DNA of 64,000 bases from Panopea generosa (lineage: Eukaryota > Mollusca > Bivalvia > Adapedonta > Hiatellidae), in contig CM055905.1 of NCBI GenBank assembly GCA_029582155.1, positions 10,876,995 through 10,940,994 of the forward strand. The letters are read 5' to 3'. The position numbers and the translations under genes were made by a program. Of the stretch, positions 12,122-23,900 are shown one piece after another. Below the pieces are notes generated by a model. The model had not been told where the DNA came from. It made no database searches and worked only from the letters and a program-made list of their open reading frames with translations. The first letter of the stretch is position 1, and each line of letters starts with the position of its first letter.

Positions 12122-12535
12122 TAAATGTTTTGTATTTGGTTCGTATCAATTAAAAAAAAAGATTTCAATATTATTATAAAATACGTGACATCCATGTATA
12201 ACGATGTTTTCTGTACTTGTAAATGTATAGCTAATCACCTACCCTAGATGTTACCACGTGACCGTACAATAACTTTTATATGTTAGAGTTCACAATTCAA
12301 GATGATAATTAAAAAAAAAGGAATTATATTTAGTTGAAATTTCAATGATAAAAACAGACAATCGACAAAATGTTCCACATGACGAACGAGACGTTAAGAA
12401 AATCCTTATACAGCCGCTCTCGTAGCACTGAACCCACGGTTTATTTATTTAAATGGTCTTGATTTTTCTTCACTCTTTCAATTAATTCTTTTAGATTGCT
12501 GTATATAACAAAAATATCATTTACAGTGTGTTTGT

Positions 12536-12632
12536 ACAATATTTATATTGTACTACATACGGCGTCTCGCCCAATATAATTTTCACCACAACACATACTC
12601 GTACAATATATTTCCAACTATATCATAACCTT
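12536..12632. mobile_element. Fragment related to the 3.6 kb MITE
   Basis: Shares aattttcaccacaacacata and ctcgtacaatatatttcc with the right arm at 3.68 kb. The left arm is decayed. Confidence 0.5.
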
Positions 12633-12764
12633 ATATTACTCAACTGTCTGAAATAATGAGGGTATTTTGGGTAGTATGAATTAGCATAATAATAGCAATT
12701 AAACTATAACACATTACAACTACGTACACTCATCGGTTACCATTATCCTCTTTCATGTAGCTAA

Positions 12765-13060
12765 ATCCGATTAGCTCAGACGGTAGCGCGCCTGGCTATC
12801 AATCCAGATGCCGCGAGTTCGAACAGCCCCAGCCACAGTCTCCGTTAAAATTGATATAATATATATAATATATTGATATTGATATGCGTCTCATTGTCAT
12901 TCTTTGCTCACCGTTGATTCAAGTGGGTGGGGTAATCAGTTACTTGCGGTGATGGGTGTCTTCGAGCACTGGTAAACCATCTAGGATCAAAGGAAAGAGT
13001 AACTTAGTTAACTGATCGTATGTTTGATCAAGATGTCATGAACATGACGTTTACTATTAA
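12765..13060 (+). mobile_element. SINE family B, copy 1
   Basis: tRNA-like head gattagctcagacggtagcg with box B gcgagttcgaacagcccc, then gtctccgttaaaattgat, ccgttgattcaagtgg, and the tail ttaactgatcgta...catgacgttta. This agrees with the full copy at 61.9 kb. An AT expansion interrupts the body at about 12860. Confidence 0.85.
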
Positions 13061-14385
13061 AAAAAATCTGTCGGCAATGTAGTAAATAGTTTTGACTGCT
13101 CACGCAGGTGATGGTTCGATAACTACCCCAATCTGATGCATCAAAAATCAGAAATCAACACCCTGTACTGGTCCTACGCGGACTCGAGAGTGGTTCATAT
13201 CAACTTTGCGCTTTCTTCACAGTCGAGCTAAAATAAATTAGTGGTTGTTTTTTAATACTACTCAACTATAAGATGCCTGTTGACACTCTGTGCACAGCTG
13301 TAAAGCATTTTGTAATAATACCAAGTACAGTATATAAATTTTGTAAGGTGCATTGAGGGGTGATCCACCTAAACCCTCTTGTAACTATTACGGAGTCACT
13401 AAATAGACTACCAGGTGGTGGTTGAAATTAGAAAAAAAAATATTTTGTTATATACTTTAATGAATTCAATTATTTGCGTTTTAGAGACTTCGTGTGTATA
13501 TTGATTGTATAGTGTAAACATTAGGACGGTGCATTTAGTACAATTCTTAACAAAGTATATGTTCTGGTCAAAATAACAAATAAGTAAATACAAAGATATC
13601 AAAAAGCAAATTGTAATAATAGAACTTTTATATTAGTTTTATCTAACAATTATTGGATTTTTTTTCTGTACATAATTGACAATGTCACCGTGTCCATCAA
13701 GGGCTATCCTTATCTCTATTCATGATGAGACGAACAGAAAAAATTCACCAAACTCGATTTTTTTTTAAATTTCTGTTCGTTACAATATGTAATGATTCTG
13801 CACTTTTTATATAAAATTATATAGTTTATGTTCTTTTATAACGTACATTTTAGTATACATAGCTGTCACATACTTTGTGACGACTTGGGGAGAAGATTAA
13901 AAAAAGTTGCAAGATTGTAAGGTATTGTACATTGTACACATGTTTTAATTGATATGTGATATTTTTCAATGTAGCCAACTATTTTGAGATAAAGCCACCT
14001 TAGTCATGAGACAAACCGTTTTTCAAGTATACAACAAGGTGTTTTCCCTTTGTGCTCATTTCCTTTATGGATACATGGAGCAATATCACATTCCTCTGCT
14101 ACATTTTCCTTTATTCCAAAACACTAATATTAAATCCAACTGCCATATGTAATTATAGCCAATCATCTTCATTGAAACTCTAATGGTTCCATGCACAATT
14201 TCTGTACATTACTTTAATTGTATTTGCTAGCAGAGGTTGATGAATGTTTAAATATATTGATCTTTCACATTATTTTTTCAATTCCTATTTGACATTATAC
14301 ATATTGTTCTGACTATGTACTTGCATGTACATGTTTAGTTACTATAATGTGCTCGTGATAATTATGCATGGATTGTATGATCGGG
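13061..14385. other. Unassigned AT-rich DNA
   Basis: Nothing gene-like and no repeat copy was recognised. Confidence 0.45.
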
Positions 14386-15516
14386 CCGGTCCTGATTAGC
14401 TCAGTCGGTTACGCGTCTGACTAACAGTGGTTATGTTAAAGGCTAATTAAACTTCGGGAACGGTCGTTTTTAGTTTTAATTTAAGGCAGTTTTACTATTC
14501 AAGATGATAGAATACATGGTTATTTGATCACTGGGAGACTTTGCAAACGAAAAAATAAATATAAAACACATAATTAGTACATAATCTCACATTCGGCAGA
14601 AAACGGAGAGTTGCGAAGCTTGTTCGGAAACGCGACGGTCGGTAATTTGTGATCAATTCATTTCAGAGAGAAATAAAGTATGGGGAACTGCAGGGGATGA
14701 GGTTAAAAATCAAATAATCGCTTGCGGTTAGATAGTTTTTAAAAACATCCCCGTTATTCCCCTCAGTGTATTTTATGAACTGGAACTCACGAGCTAATTT
14801 AATGCATGTAAACGACGAAACGTCTATATAAAATTAAAAGTAAAATTACTTTTTTAGTAACTGTACTAAACAAACCACCCTTGGTAGCCTTTCAATATTG
14901 TCTGCGATAAAGTGATTTGTGACGTAATAGCGCGTGCGATAGTATTTATAACGTGTTTATAGAAGGGAGGATCCTGAGCAAGAATTACTAGACCAAACTA
15001 CTATTCAGGACTCATTGTTTTTCAGGCGTTTAAATAAAATAATGCGTACCACGTTCGATACAGTTTTATTGCAGACATCAATTTATTTGTTTAAAAATAG
15101 AAAACCCAATAACGATACATAATATTAGTAAAGCCATCACTTTTCTCACCTTGTTAATGAACCCTTTATGCAACGGTCTTAATCCGCACACTACCACTGC
15201 AGACTTCCGAACACTGGCGGAGGTACAACCGAAAAGCAACCGAGTCATTACGGAATTACAAAAATGTAAACAAAAGTTAAAAGTTCGGTCCGCTCGTCTA
15301 AGAAATACACATTTCGATTGATGTTATTCATTTTCTAGCTTTTTTAAAAACAGTCACTAAAGGATCTACAGGAATGGTTTTAGCAATACTATAAACACAT
15401 TAAATTACAATCATTTTTATAATTATCAAAAAGTGGCCATTTCGGAAGTTTAATGAGGCTTTAACTGATCGTTTGTTAGCCTTCGATGGCATAAAATGAC
15501 TATATTTAATCAATCA
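14386..15516 (+). mobile_element. SINE family B, copy 2, split by a DNA transposon
   Basis: The head ggtcctgattagctcagtcg at 14386-14435 and the tail ttaactgatcgtttgttagc...caatca at 15461-15516 form one SINE. It is interrupted by the 1,021-bp TTAA element. The SINE middle is absent, so the copy was already deleted or was a short form before the insertion. Confidence 0.75.
14440..15460. mobile_element. 1,021-bp non-autonomous TTAA transposon
   Basis: Terminal inverted repeats aggctaattaaacttc and (reverse-complemented right end) agcctcattaaacttc are bordered on both sides by ttaa, at 14436-14439 and 15461-15464. There is no transposase ORF inside. A TTAA duplication is known for piggyBac and Kolobok elements; which one applies cannot be told from the ends alone. 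Confidence 0.75.
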
Positions 15517-16380
15517 TGTTTGATCGCGAATAAACTGAACATCCAATTCTTGTATAGCACATCCTAACCCGTACCCTAATCGTATTCCATATGCAACTTT
15601 TAACCTTTTTTGTAGTGTATTGTTTAATATTGTAGAGTGTTTAGGTGTAGTCAATTAGTATTAAGTTAACATGAATGCCGCTTTATTGATCGGAAAACAT
15701 TTATTGACAGAAAAATAAGCTGGAGAGAGACCATAAATTTGACCAACATTAGCAAATATCGAACTTGTATTTTGTAATTATACAAACGAATTAATAATTT
15801 AAATTCATAGACCCTTTCAGAAGTTATCGATCTGAAACCAGTTTTCACCGGACGATCGATCATAAAAAGTATATCATACATTAATTTCGATTAATCATTG
15901 TTACATCTATCTGAAGCACAAATCTTGAAATGACAGTGTTTAAAAATGTCCAGGATGTTTTCGTCCTTTGTAATTTGATCCGACTGCGAGGAGAAACATT
16001 TCAATCGACCACCTTCTATTATATAGTTGGTCAAAGATTGGATCACGTGAACATGTAACATGACTGCGTTCTTTGCGTCCAAACGGATTATTTTGATTAC
16101 AGGCCCGTAGCTACTCTGAGGCCAAGGGAGGCCGGTGTTTCCCTGTATTTCGAACTAGGTACAAACAAAATTATAGGCACTATATTTAACACCCTTGTTG
16201 CATTATAAAACAAAACAACTTGCAAACAATGAGAAAGTGGTTGGTTGATATGATAAGTGGATTTGCAACTAGGCCTTAAATGAAAAAACGAATTTGGTTG
16301 CCAAAAACCTACTCCATATAAAATGTTCCCAGTCCACATCTCGATATTGTATCTAATTTATTTTGAAGGGTGGGGATTCA
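15517..16380. other. Unassigned DNA
   Basis: Minus-strand open frames of 63-80 codons at 15666-16339 have no recognised motif. No splice-compatible set was found. Confidence 0.4.
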
Positions 16381-16383
16381 TAC

Positions 16384-16446
16384 CTGAATGTGTATTGCAA
16401 CGTCACCAAGCTAAAGTGATTTTTTCAAATTCCCAGAATATTTTAG
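16384..16446. repeat. Short dispersed repeat, pair with 17690-17755
   Basis: tgtattgcaacgtcaccaag, followed by tttttcaaattcccagaata and ttttagaaac, is matched at 17.69 kb by tgtattacaatgtcaccaag and the same continuation. Confidence 0.6.
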
Positions 16447-16448
16447 AA

Positions 16449-16598
16449 ACTGGGCTGCGTTCAGCACCGTTAAACAGCAAACACGTTTAATACCTTGTTC
16501 CCTAAAATTGCTGCGTGTTGTGTGCGAATTTGAGGTATAGCCATTATCCAGAAAATATGATAGCTAACGTTAAACCGAACTGAACACAGCCTCGGGAT
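16449..16598. mobile_element. About 150-bp MITE
   Basis: The ends gggctgcgttcagcaccgtt-aaac and the reverse complement of gttaaaccgaactgaacaca-gcct are imperfect inverted repeats of about 24 bp. No coding capacity. The GGCTG-GTTCAG end is reminiscent of hAT-type MITEs, but the target duplication is unclear. Confidence 0.6.
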
Positions 16599-16929
16599 TT
16601 ATTACTCTATTTGTAATATTGGACGGATAATCAAAACATGATTATAGTAGTTAAGTTTATATAAAATTAATGCATCAATAATTATAGCTTATATTTCATG
16701 CTGATGCATACATAGATATAAACGACTTCCTGAAGGCCCCGCTTAGATATGTGGGCTGCCCGGACGTGGGACTTACTCATATCAAAAATAGACAATCTTA
16801 ACATATTGTTAATATAAAATTAATGTTTATATTAAAATACAAACATAGACCATATTGTGTAACAAAATATACATAATTTTAATACGTATTATATTTTTTT
16901 TCGTATTTACAGTTAGCATTTCAGTTTTG

Positions 16930-17650
16930 ATTCATGGATGGAATGGAATGAAGGTCTTTATTTTAAGAGTGTAGCCAAATTAGTTTTACATGTTATTTAC
17001 AAAATATAATAACAAAACAAAATAAAAACATTACAAACAAATTGATTGTACATGAAATATGACAACTACATATATATCCTTTTTTAAGCAATCTTTTGAA
17101 AGCCTCTTTGATTCAAATATATATATATAAATATATGTACAGAATTAATCAAACAATTGAATATCACTATATCTGTTACATTAACAAAAACAAGTATAAT
17201 TATTTACAGTTAATAATATATGTGTGTAGAATGGAGATGGTGGCTTATTTGCACATGTGGCACTTGTGATAACAATTTAATTTTTCCCAACTATTATGTT
17301 TGGGACATATGAAGTAGTTCATTCTGTTTGTAACCATTTAACATAATTTGTAGAACAGTTTCTGATATCAACTGGTATGCTATTCCATATTAAAGTTCAG
17401 AGTAGGACAAACTACCTTTGAATCATTTCCCTGTTGAGTTTTGAAGTGATCAAGTTTAACTAATTTGTTGAACGTAGATTTATACGAACGTCATCATGGG
17501 TATTAAACATATCTGTTATATACGAAGGTGCATTATTTTTTGAAACTCTGTACATAAATTTTGCTTTTTGGAGAAATATTCTTTGATCAATTGTAAAGTG
17601 TATTTATTAACTTCATAGCGTCTGCAAATGTTGAATATTGATCACCTAAG
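16930..17650 (-). pseudogene. LINE 3' end, degenerate (minus strand)
   Basis: The minus-strand translation gives IDQRIFLQKAKFMYRVSKNN, APSYITDMFNTHDDVRINLR-STN, then after stops IWNSIPVDIRNCSTNYVKWL. This is the classic C-terminal part of Jockey/CR1/L2-type LINE ORF2 (KA-MYKI-N..P.Y...F, then WNSLP..IR). A gaatggaatg run at the 3' side (16940-16960) resembles a short-repeat LINE tail. Stops and frame breaks mark it as dead. Confidence 0.75.
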
Positions 17651-17689
17651 ATGTGCGTGCATGATGCGTAAATAGATGCGTGATAGCTA

Positions 17690-17755
17690 AAAGTGTATTA
17701 CAATGTCACCAAGCTCATTCTGATTGTTTTTCAATTTTCCAGACTATTTTAGAAA
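17690..17755. repeat. Second copy of the 16.4 kb short repeat
   Basis: See 16384-16446. Contains tgtattacaatgtcaccaag and ttttccagactattttagaa. Confidence 0.6.
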
Positions 17756-17844
17756 CGGATCGTATGAAACATCCTGTTTTTATTGATGGGAGTGATGACT
17801 GTAATGTGAATGATTCTCCGCATAGCTACAACACGTGCAGATTA

Positions 17845-17990
17845 ATTAGTTTAAACTTATTTATTTTACTTCGATTGCGAAACAAGTTCTTATAATATAC
17901 AACTCACACTCACAGTATTCCTGGGTAAAACCAGTACTGGCATTATGCGGAAAAAGTGTCTTTTTCAAGGACACCACCACACATTCGGAA
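17845..17990 (-). mobile_element. SINE family E, truncated copy
   Basis: Shares with 54.56-54.78 kb the sequence aacaagttcttat, the paired block accagtactggcattatgcgg and the A/T-rich 3' end aaataaataag (minus strand). The tRNA-like head is missing. Confidence 0.6.
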
Positions 17991-20419
17991 TGAATAATTT
18001 ATCATTTTGAACTAAGATATAGAAATGAAGAATAAAACAATACAAATTGTATGCAGATGATAATCAAGTATTTAGAATCCGGCATTTGTCCTTTAGAACT
18101 AAGAAATAGGAATAAAGAATTAAACATTAAGCATATTCAATTGAACATTTAGATTTTTCAGTCAATACATTTAGGAAATATGACTATATGATTGAACTAT
18201 TGCTGTATTTGTATGCCGTTGATAACATGCAGAAATCGCAGGAAATTGCATCCTCGACAAAAGACATTTTCTAGGGCGAACACCCTTGAATCGGTCTCCA
18301 TGTTTTTTTAGGTCTAGCTACGGACCTGGATTATAAATAAATGTAAACAAATAGACGTCTCACTCCACTATTACATTTCCTATATAACTCCATTGTAACA
18401 TTTATCTTCAATACACAGTGAAAAAAACAAAATCTCCAGCATGTGTCTGGGCTTAAATTCTTCACAGGTTCAAGATCTGCTATTATAAAATATAAAAGAA
18501 TACTACCTTAACCATTTTTTTTAAATTTGAGGTACTTATCAATTTCCAGACCAAAATTATGTCAGCTATGTTTCGAACAAACAATTCTAAAATGGCACAG
18601 AATTACCTGTCAGTAAAAATCTGGTATTAGCATTAAATTTTCAAGGTGTTGATTTCTAAACTACTGACCATTTGACACATGGTAGGAAAAATAAATCACT
18701 GCAATACAAAGCCCCAAAACAAGAAGAAAACAAGAACTAAAGTTTTATTGTATCTTCCCTCTTTCATCTGTAGATCCGGTATTCTCAAGGGAGATAACAG
18801 TGGGAATACTCAAGGGAGATAATAGTAATGTGGGTCCTTAATAGCTTTAACCATTACGATATAATAAAACAGATTTTTACAACTTGTATTTTAACGGATG
18901 TCATAATGTTATCATGACGATTTAGTATGTTCTTAAATTTTTAAAAGGAACATTTCGATAAAAACATGAAATTTAAATAATAAATATATTATTGTAACTC
19001 TGACGACGGGGGAGAGTGAGGACGGGTGCTTGCATAAACCAGTGATGAGTGAGCTACTCGTCTGTTCCAGGACAGCGGCCCCTGATTCAACATTTATAAT
19101 TAAGCCTTTCACGGATCAAGAGTTTAATACATTATTTATAACGACCAGAGTCCCTATCTTACAATAGGTTTTTGATAGCTTTATATAGTAAATAATGGAA
19201 AGGTAGGACACTCAAAAAGACCAAAATCACTAAATCAATGACCCATGACCGATTTCAATGAAATTTAGTTATAGCGCAAGTAGACACTACTATTCTAAAC
19301 ATATACATCATGACATAATAACAGATGAGTCGTGTTTTACCTATAAATATAATATTTTACGTTCCTAAATGAGTTCAACATTTGCTCTGCTTACTTACTC
19401 CCGGTTGCACGGACCTAATATATTGTTGATTTTGATTGGTTATTAGGTGCCATTTGACAGATAGCGAGAAATACGTTTCGGTATTTCCGTACACACACGA
19501 TAACGTTAAATGGTAGTTGAACATTACAATGCATTAAATAGTTATTTATTTTCACTAAGGGTATATAATTTGACAAAAAATGTAAAGTTTAAATATTGGC
19601 TAATAATGCAATGTACAGTCTCGTAAATGTAGAAATTTGGATTTCGCAGAAAAATGCATATTTCTTGCTAACTACTGTTTGCAAAGAGATCAACATTAGT
19701 CAGAAGGTTAATCATTATTTTGTCCACGGATTTAATTTAGGTTTTCTCCCTAGCACATGTATATATTCTTCAAACCAGACATTGACTTTTTTGAAGTGTC
19801 ATACCCTTCCATTATTTACTATATATAGCTATTCCAAATGTATAGTTAGATAGGGCCTGTGGCTGTCACAAAATAAAATCGATCGGTTCCATTGTTAAGA
19901 AATTAATTATTTAAATTGACACAAATGCCATACAAATAGCAGAGAATTTGAAATTGTTAGTATATTTGTTAAGTGTAAGTTTTTAAAGGGAGCATGTTAG
20001 GTGTTTAAACATTTGGCTATTATGTAATACTTGGGCTGAAAAGTACGCAGTCGGAGTATGATCGAAAGGTCAAATGAGGTCAAAATGTTTTGCAGAAAAT
20101 TTTTCAATGAGATGATAATTTGATTGTAGTTAAGGAGAAGTGACCTAAAACTAATATCAAGTAGACTCCTGAAATGTAACCGTGCTTTTTAACTTCACCC
20201 TTTCGCTGTTAGACTGTAAATGTTAATATTAATATGACAACAACCAGAAACTGAAATAAAAACATGTGGATATAAAGGTAATATAGCTTAAAATGTCAAT
20301 TTTTAAAACACTTTCATTAGACAGTGCGTAGCGATATTTTATTGTTTGAATAGCGTTTATTTTAATGCCATATATGGCTAACAACATACTCACTTATTCC
20401 TAGAAGGTTAAAAAGAACC
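17991..20419. other. Unassigned DNA
   Basis: AT-rich. There is a two-unit direct repeat (attctcaagggagataacag / actcaagggagataatag) at 18780-18825. No gene is supported; the 85-codon frame at 19596 has no motif. Confidence 0.45.
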
Positions 20420-20532
20420 CGAGCACACCAATCTCAGCAAGTAACTGATAATCTTTCCACTTGAATCAGCGATGAAGAGATAAATGCCTATGAGAAGCAA
20501 TATCCTATATCAATTATCACGGAGACTGTGGA
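20420..20532 (-). mobile_element. SINE family B fragment (minus)
   Basis: Reverse complement reads cacagtctccgtgataattg, atcgctgattcaagtgg, atcagttacttgctgagatt. This is the family B body without head or tail. Confidence 0.75.
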
Positions 20533-20644
20533 TGGGACCTTGCTTGGTTCTGCTACTATTCAATTGTATAAAACAGACGACTTATCGTTCAAAGAAAACG
20601 GCCACTATAAGAGCATAAACATTTTCAGTATATTCAAGGGAATC

Positions 20645-20795
20645 AAATGTGGCCAAGTGGTCTGTAAAGTCTCAAGATCACTTACCTCTTATTGCTAAGG
20701 TCGTAGGTTCGAGTGGTTAGGTTAACTGATGGTATGTAAGTCCTCGATGGCATATAAAATGAATGCTTGATATTCAATCAATCAATCAAACAATT
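20645..20795 (+). mobile_element. SINE C-head / B-tail chimera
   Basis: The head gtggccaagtggtctgtaaa...cttacctctta and gctaaggtcgtaggttcga match family C. Immediately afterwards gtggttaggttaactgatgg, ctcgatggcatataaaatga and atattcaatcaatcaatc match the family B tail. It is either a true chimeric SINE or a deletion joining two adjacent copies. Confidence 0.65.
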
Positions 20796-20928
20796 TATCA
20801 CACTGCACTAAATTGTTAATTTTTCATTTGTCAACATAACTCAACTGTAGCTACCATTTACCACATTGTTCAGATTGGCTTCTCCATCTTTCTTCGTCGT
20901 GTAATGTATTGTCGACATAATACCCGTT

Positions 20929-23900
20929 ACATCTGCCAGTGCTACCTTTCCTTCAATACCCAGGACCTATTATGGCTAGACATCTGTCAGTGCTGTCCTG
21001 TATCCTTTACTCGGGACCTATAATACCTAGTCATCTGCCGGCGCTGTTCTGCCTCCTTTCCCCAGTTCCTATAATACCTAGTCATATGCCAGTGCTACCC
21101 TTTCTTCATTACCCAGGACCCATATTACCTGGTCATCTGCCAGTGCTACACTTCCTTCATTACCCAGGACATATAATACCTAGTCATCTGCCAGTGCTAC
21201 CCTTTCTTCATTACCAAGGACTTATAATACCTAGTAATCTGCCGGTGCTGTCCTGCCTCATTTACCCAGGACCTATAATACCTGGTCATCTGCCAGTGCT
21301 GTCCTGCGTCCATTAACCAGGACCTATAATACCTGGTCATCTGCCAGTGCTACCCTTTCTTCATTACCAACGACTTATAATACCTAGTAATCTGCCGGTG
21401 CTGTCCTGCCTCATTTACCCAGGACCTATAATACCTGGTCATCTGCCAGTGCTGTCCTGCGTCCATTACCCAGGACCTATAATACCTGGTCATCTGCCAG
21501 TGCTGTCCTGCCTGCTTTAGCCAGGACCTATAATACCTGGTTATCTGCCAGTGCTGTCCTGCGTCCATTACCCAGGACCTATAATACCTAGTCATCTGCC
21601 AGTGCTGTCCTGCCTGCTTTAGCCAGGACCTATAATACCTGGTCATCTGCCAGTGCTACCCTTTCTTCATTACCAAGGACCTATAATACCTGGTCATCTG
21701 CCAGTGCTGTCCTGCGTCCATTATCCAGGACCTATAATACCTAGTCATCTGCCAGTGCTGTCCTGCGTCCATTACCCAGGACCTTTAATACCTGGTCATC
21801 TGCCAGTGCTGTCCTGCCTGCTTTAGCCAGGACCTATAATACCTGGTCATCTGCCAGTGCTGTCCTGCATCCATTACCCAGGACCTATAATACCTGGTCA
21901 TCTGCCAGTGCTGTCCTGCCTCCTTTAGCCAGGACCTATGATACCTGGTCATATGCCAGTGCTACCCTTTCTTCATTACCAAGGACCTATAATACCTGGT
22001 CATCTGCCAGTGCTGTCCTGCCTGCTTTAGCCAGGACCTATAATACCTGGTCATCTGCCAGTGCTGTCCTGCGTCCATTACCCAGGACCTAAAATACCTG
22101 GTCATCTGCCAGTGCTGTCCTGCCTGCTTCAGCCAGGACCTATAATACCTGGTCATCTGCCAGTGCTACCCTTTCTTCATTACCAAGGACTTATAATACC
22201 TAGTAATCTGCCGGTGCTGTCCAGCCTCCTTTAGCCAGGACCTATAATACCTGGTCATCTGCCAGTGCTGTCCTGCGTCCATTACCCAGGACCTATAATA
22301 CCTGGTCATCTGCCAGTGCTGTCCTGCCTGCTTTAGCCAGGACCTATAATACCTGGTCATCTGCCAGTGCTGTCCTGCATCCATTACCCAGGACCTATAA
22401 TACCTGGTCATCTGCCAGTGCTGTCCTGCCTCCTTTAGCCAGGACCTATAATACCTGGTCATATGCCAGTGCTACCCTTTCTTCATTACCAAGGACCTAT
22501 AATACCTGGTCATCTGCCAGTGCTGTCCTGCCTGCTTTAGCCAGGACCTATAATACCTGGTCATCTGCCAGTGCTGTCCTGCGTCCATTACCCAGGACCT
22601 ATAATACCTGGTCATCTGCCAGTGCTGTCCTGCCTGCTTTAGCCAGGACCTATAATACCTGGTCATCTGCCAGTGCTACCCTTTCTTCATTACCAACGAC
22701 TTATAATACCTAGTAATCTGCCGGTGCTGTCCAGCCTCCTTTAGCCAGGACCTATAATACCTGGTCATCTGCCAGTGCTGTCCTGCGTCCATTACCCAGG
22801 ACCTATAATACCTGGTCATCTGCCAGTGCTGTCCTGCCTGCTTTAGTCAGGACCTATAATACCTGGTCATCTGCCAGTGCTGTCCTGCGTCCATTACCCA
22901 GGACCTATAATACCTGGTCATCTGCCAGTGCTGTCCTGCCTGCTTTAGCCAGGACCTATAATACCTGGTCATCTGCCAGTGCTGTCCTGCGTCCATTACC
23001 CAGGACCTATAATACCTGGTCATCTGCCAGTGCTGTCCTGCCTGCTTTACACAGGACTTATAATATATAGTCATCTGCCAGTGCTGTCCTACCTACTTTA
23101 CCCAGGACATATACTACCTAGTCATCTGCCAGTGCTACCCTTCCCTCATTATCCAGGACCTATAATACCTAGTCATCTGCCAGTGCTACACTTCCTTCAA
23201 TACCCTGGACCTATAATACCTGGTCATCTGACAGAGCTACACTTCCTTCAATACCCAGGACCTATAATACCTAGTCATCCGCCAGTGCTACACTTCTTTC
23301 AATACCCAGGACCTATAATACTAAGTCATCTGCCAGTGCTACCCTTCTTTCATTATCCAAGCTATATAATACCTAGTCATCTGCAAGTGATATCCTGCCT
23401 GCTTTACCAAGGACCTATAATGCGTGGTCATCTGTCAGTGCTGTCCTTCCTCCTTTACCAAGGACCTACAACACTTAGTCATCTGCCAGTGCTGTCCTGC
23501 CTGCTAAACCCAGGACCTATAATACCTGGTCATCTGCCAGTGCTGTCCTGTCTCCTTTACCCAGGACCTATAATACCTAATCATCTGCTAGTGCTGTCCT
23601 GCCTCCTTTACCCAGGACGTATAATAACTGGTCATCTGCCAGTGCTAGCCTGCCTACTTTATCCAGGATATATAATACCTGATCATCTGCCAGTGCTAGC
23701 CTGCCTCCTTTTCCAAGGACCTATAATACCTGGTCATCTGCCAGTGCTGTCCTACCTCATTTACCCAGGACCTATTATACCTGGTCATCTGCCAGTGCTG
23801 TCCTGCCTACTTTACCCAGGACGTTCAATACCTGGTCCTCTGCCAGTGTTAGCCTGCCTCCTTTTCCAAGGACCTATAATACCTGGTCATCTGCCAGTGC

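Noticed and set aside
21350..23074. Minus-strand frames with MTRYYRSW repeats
   Set aside because: Same satellite read backwards; repeatedly broken by stops.
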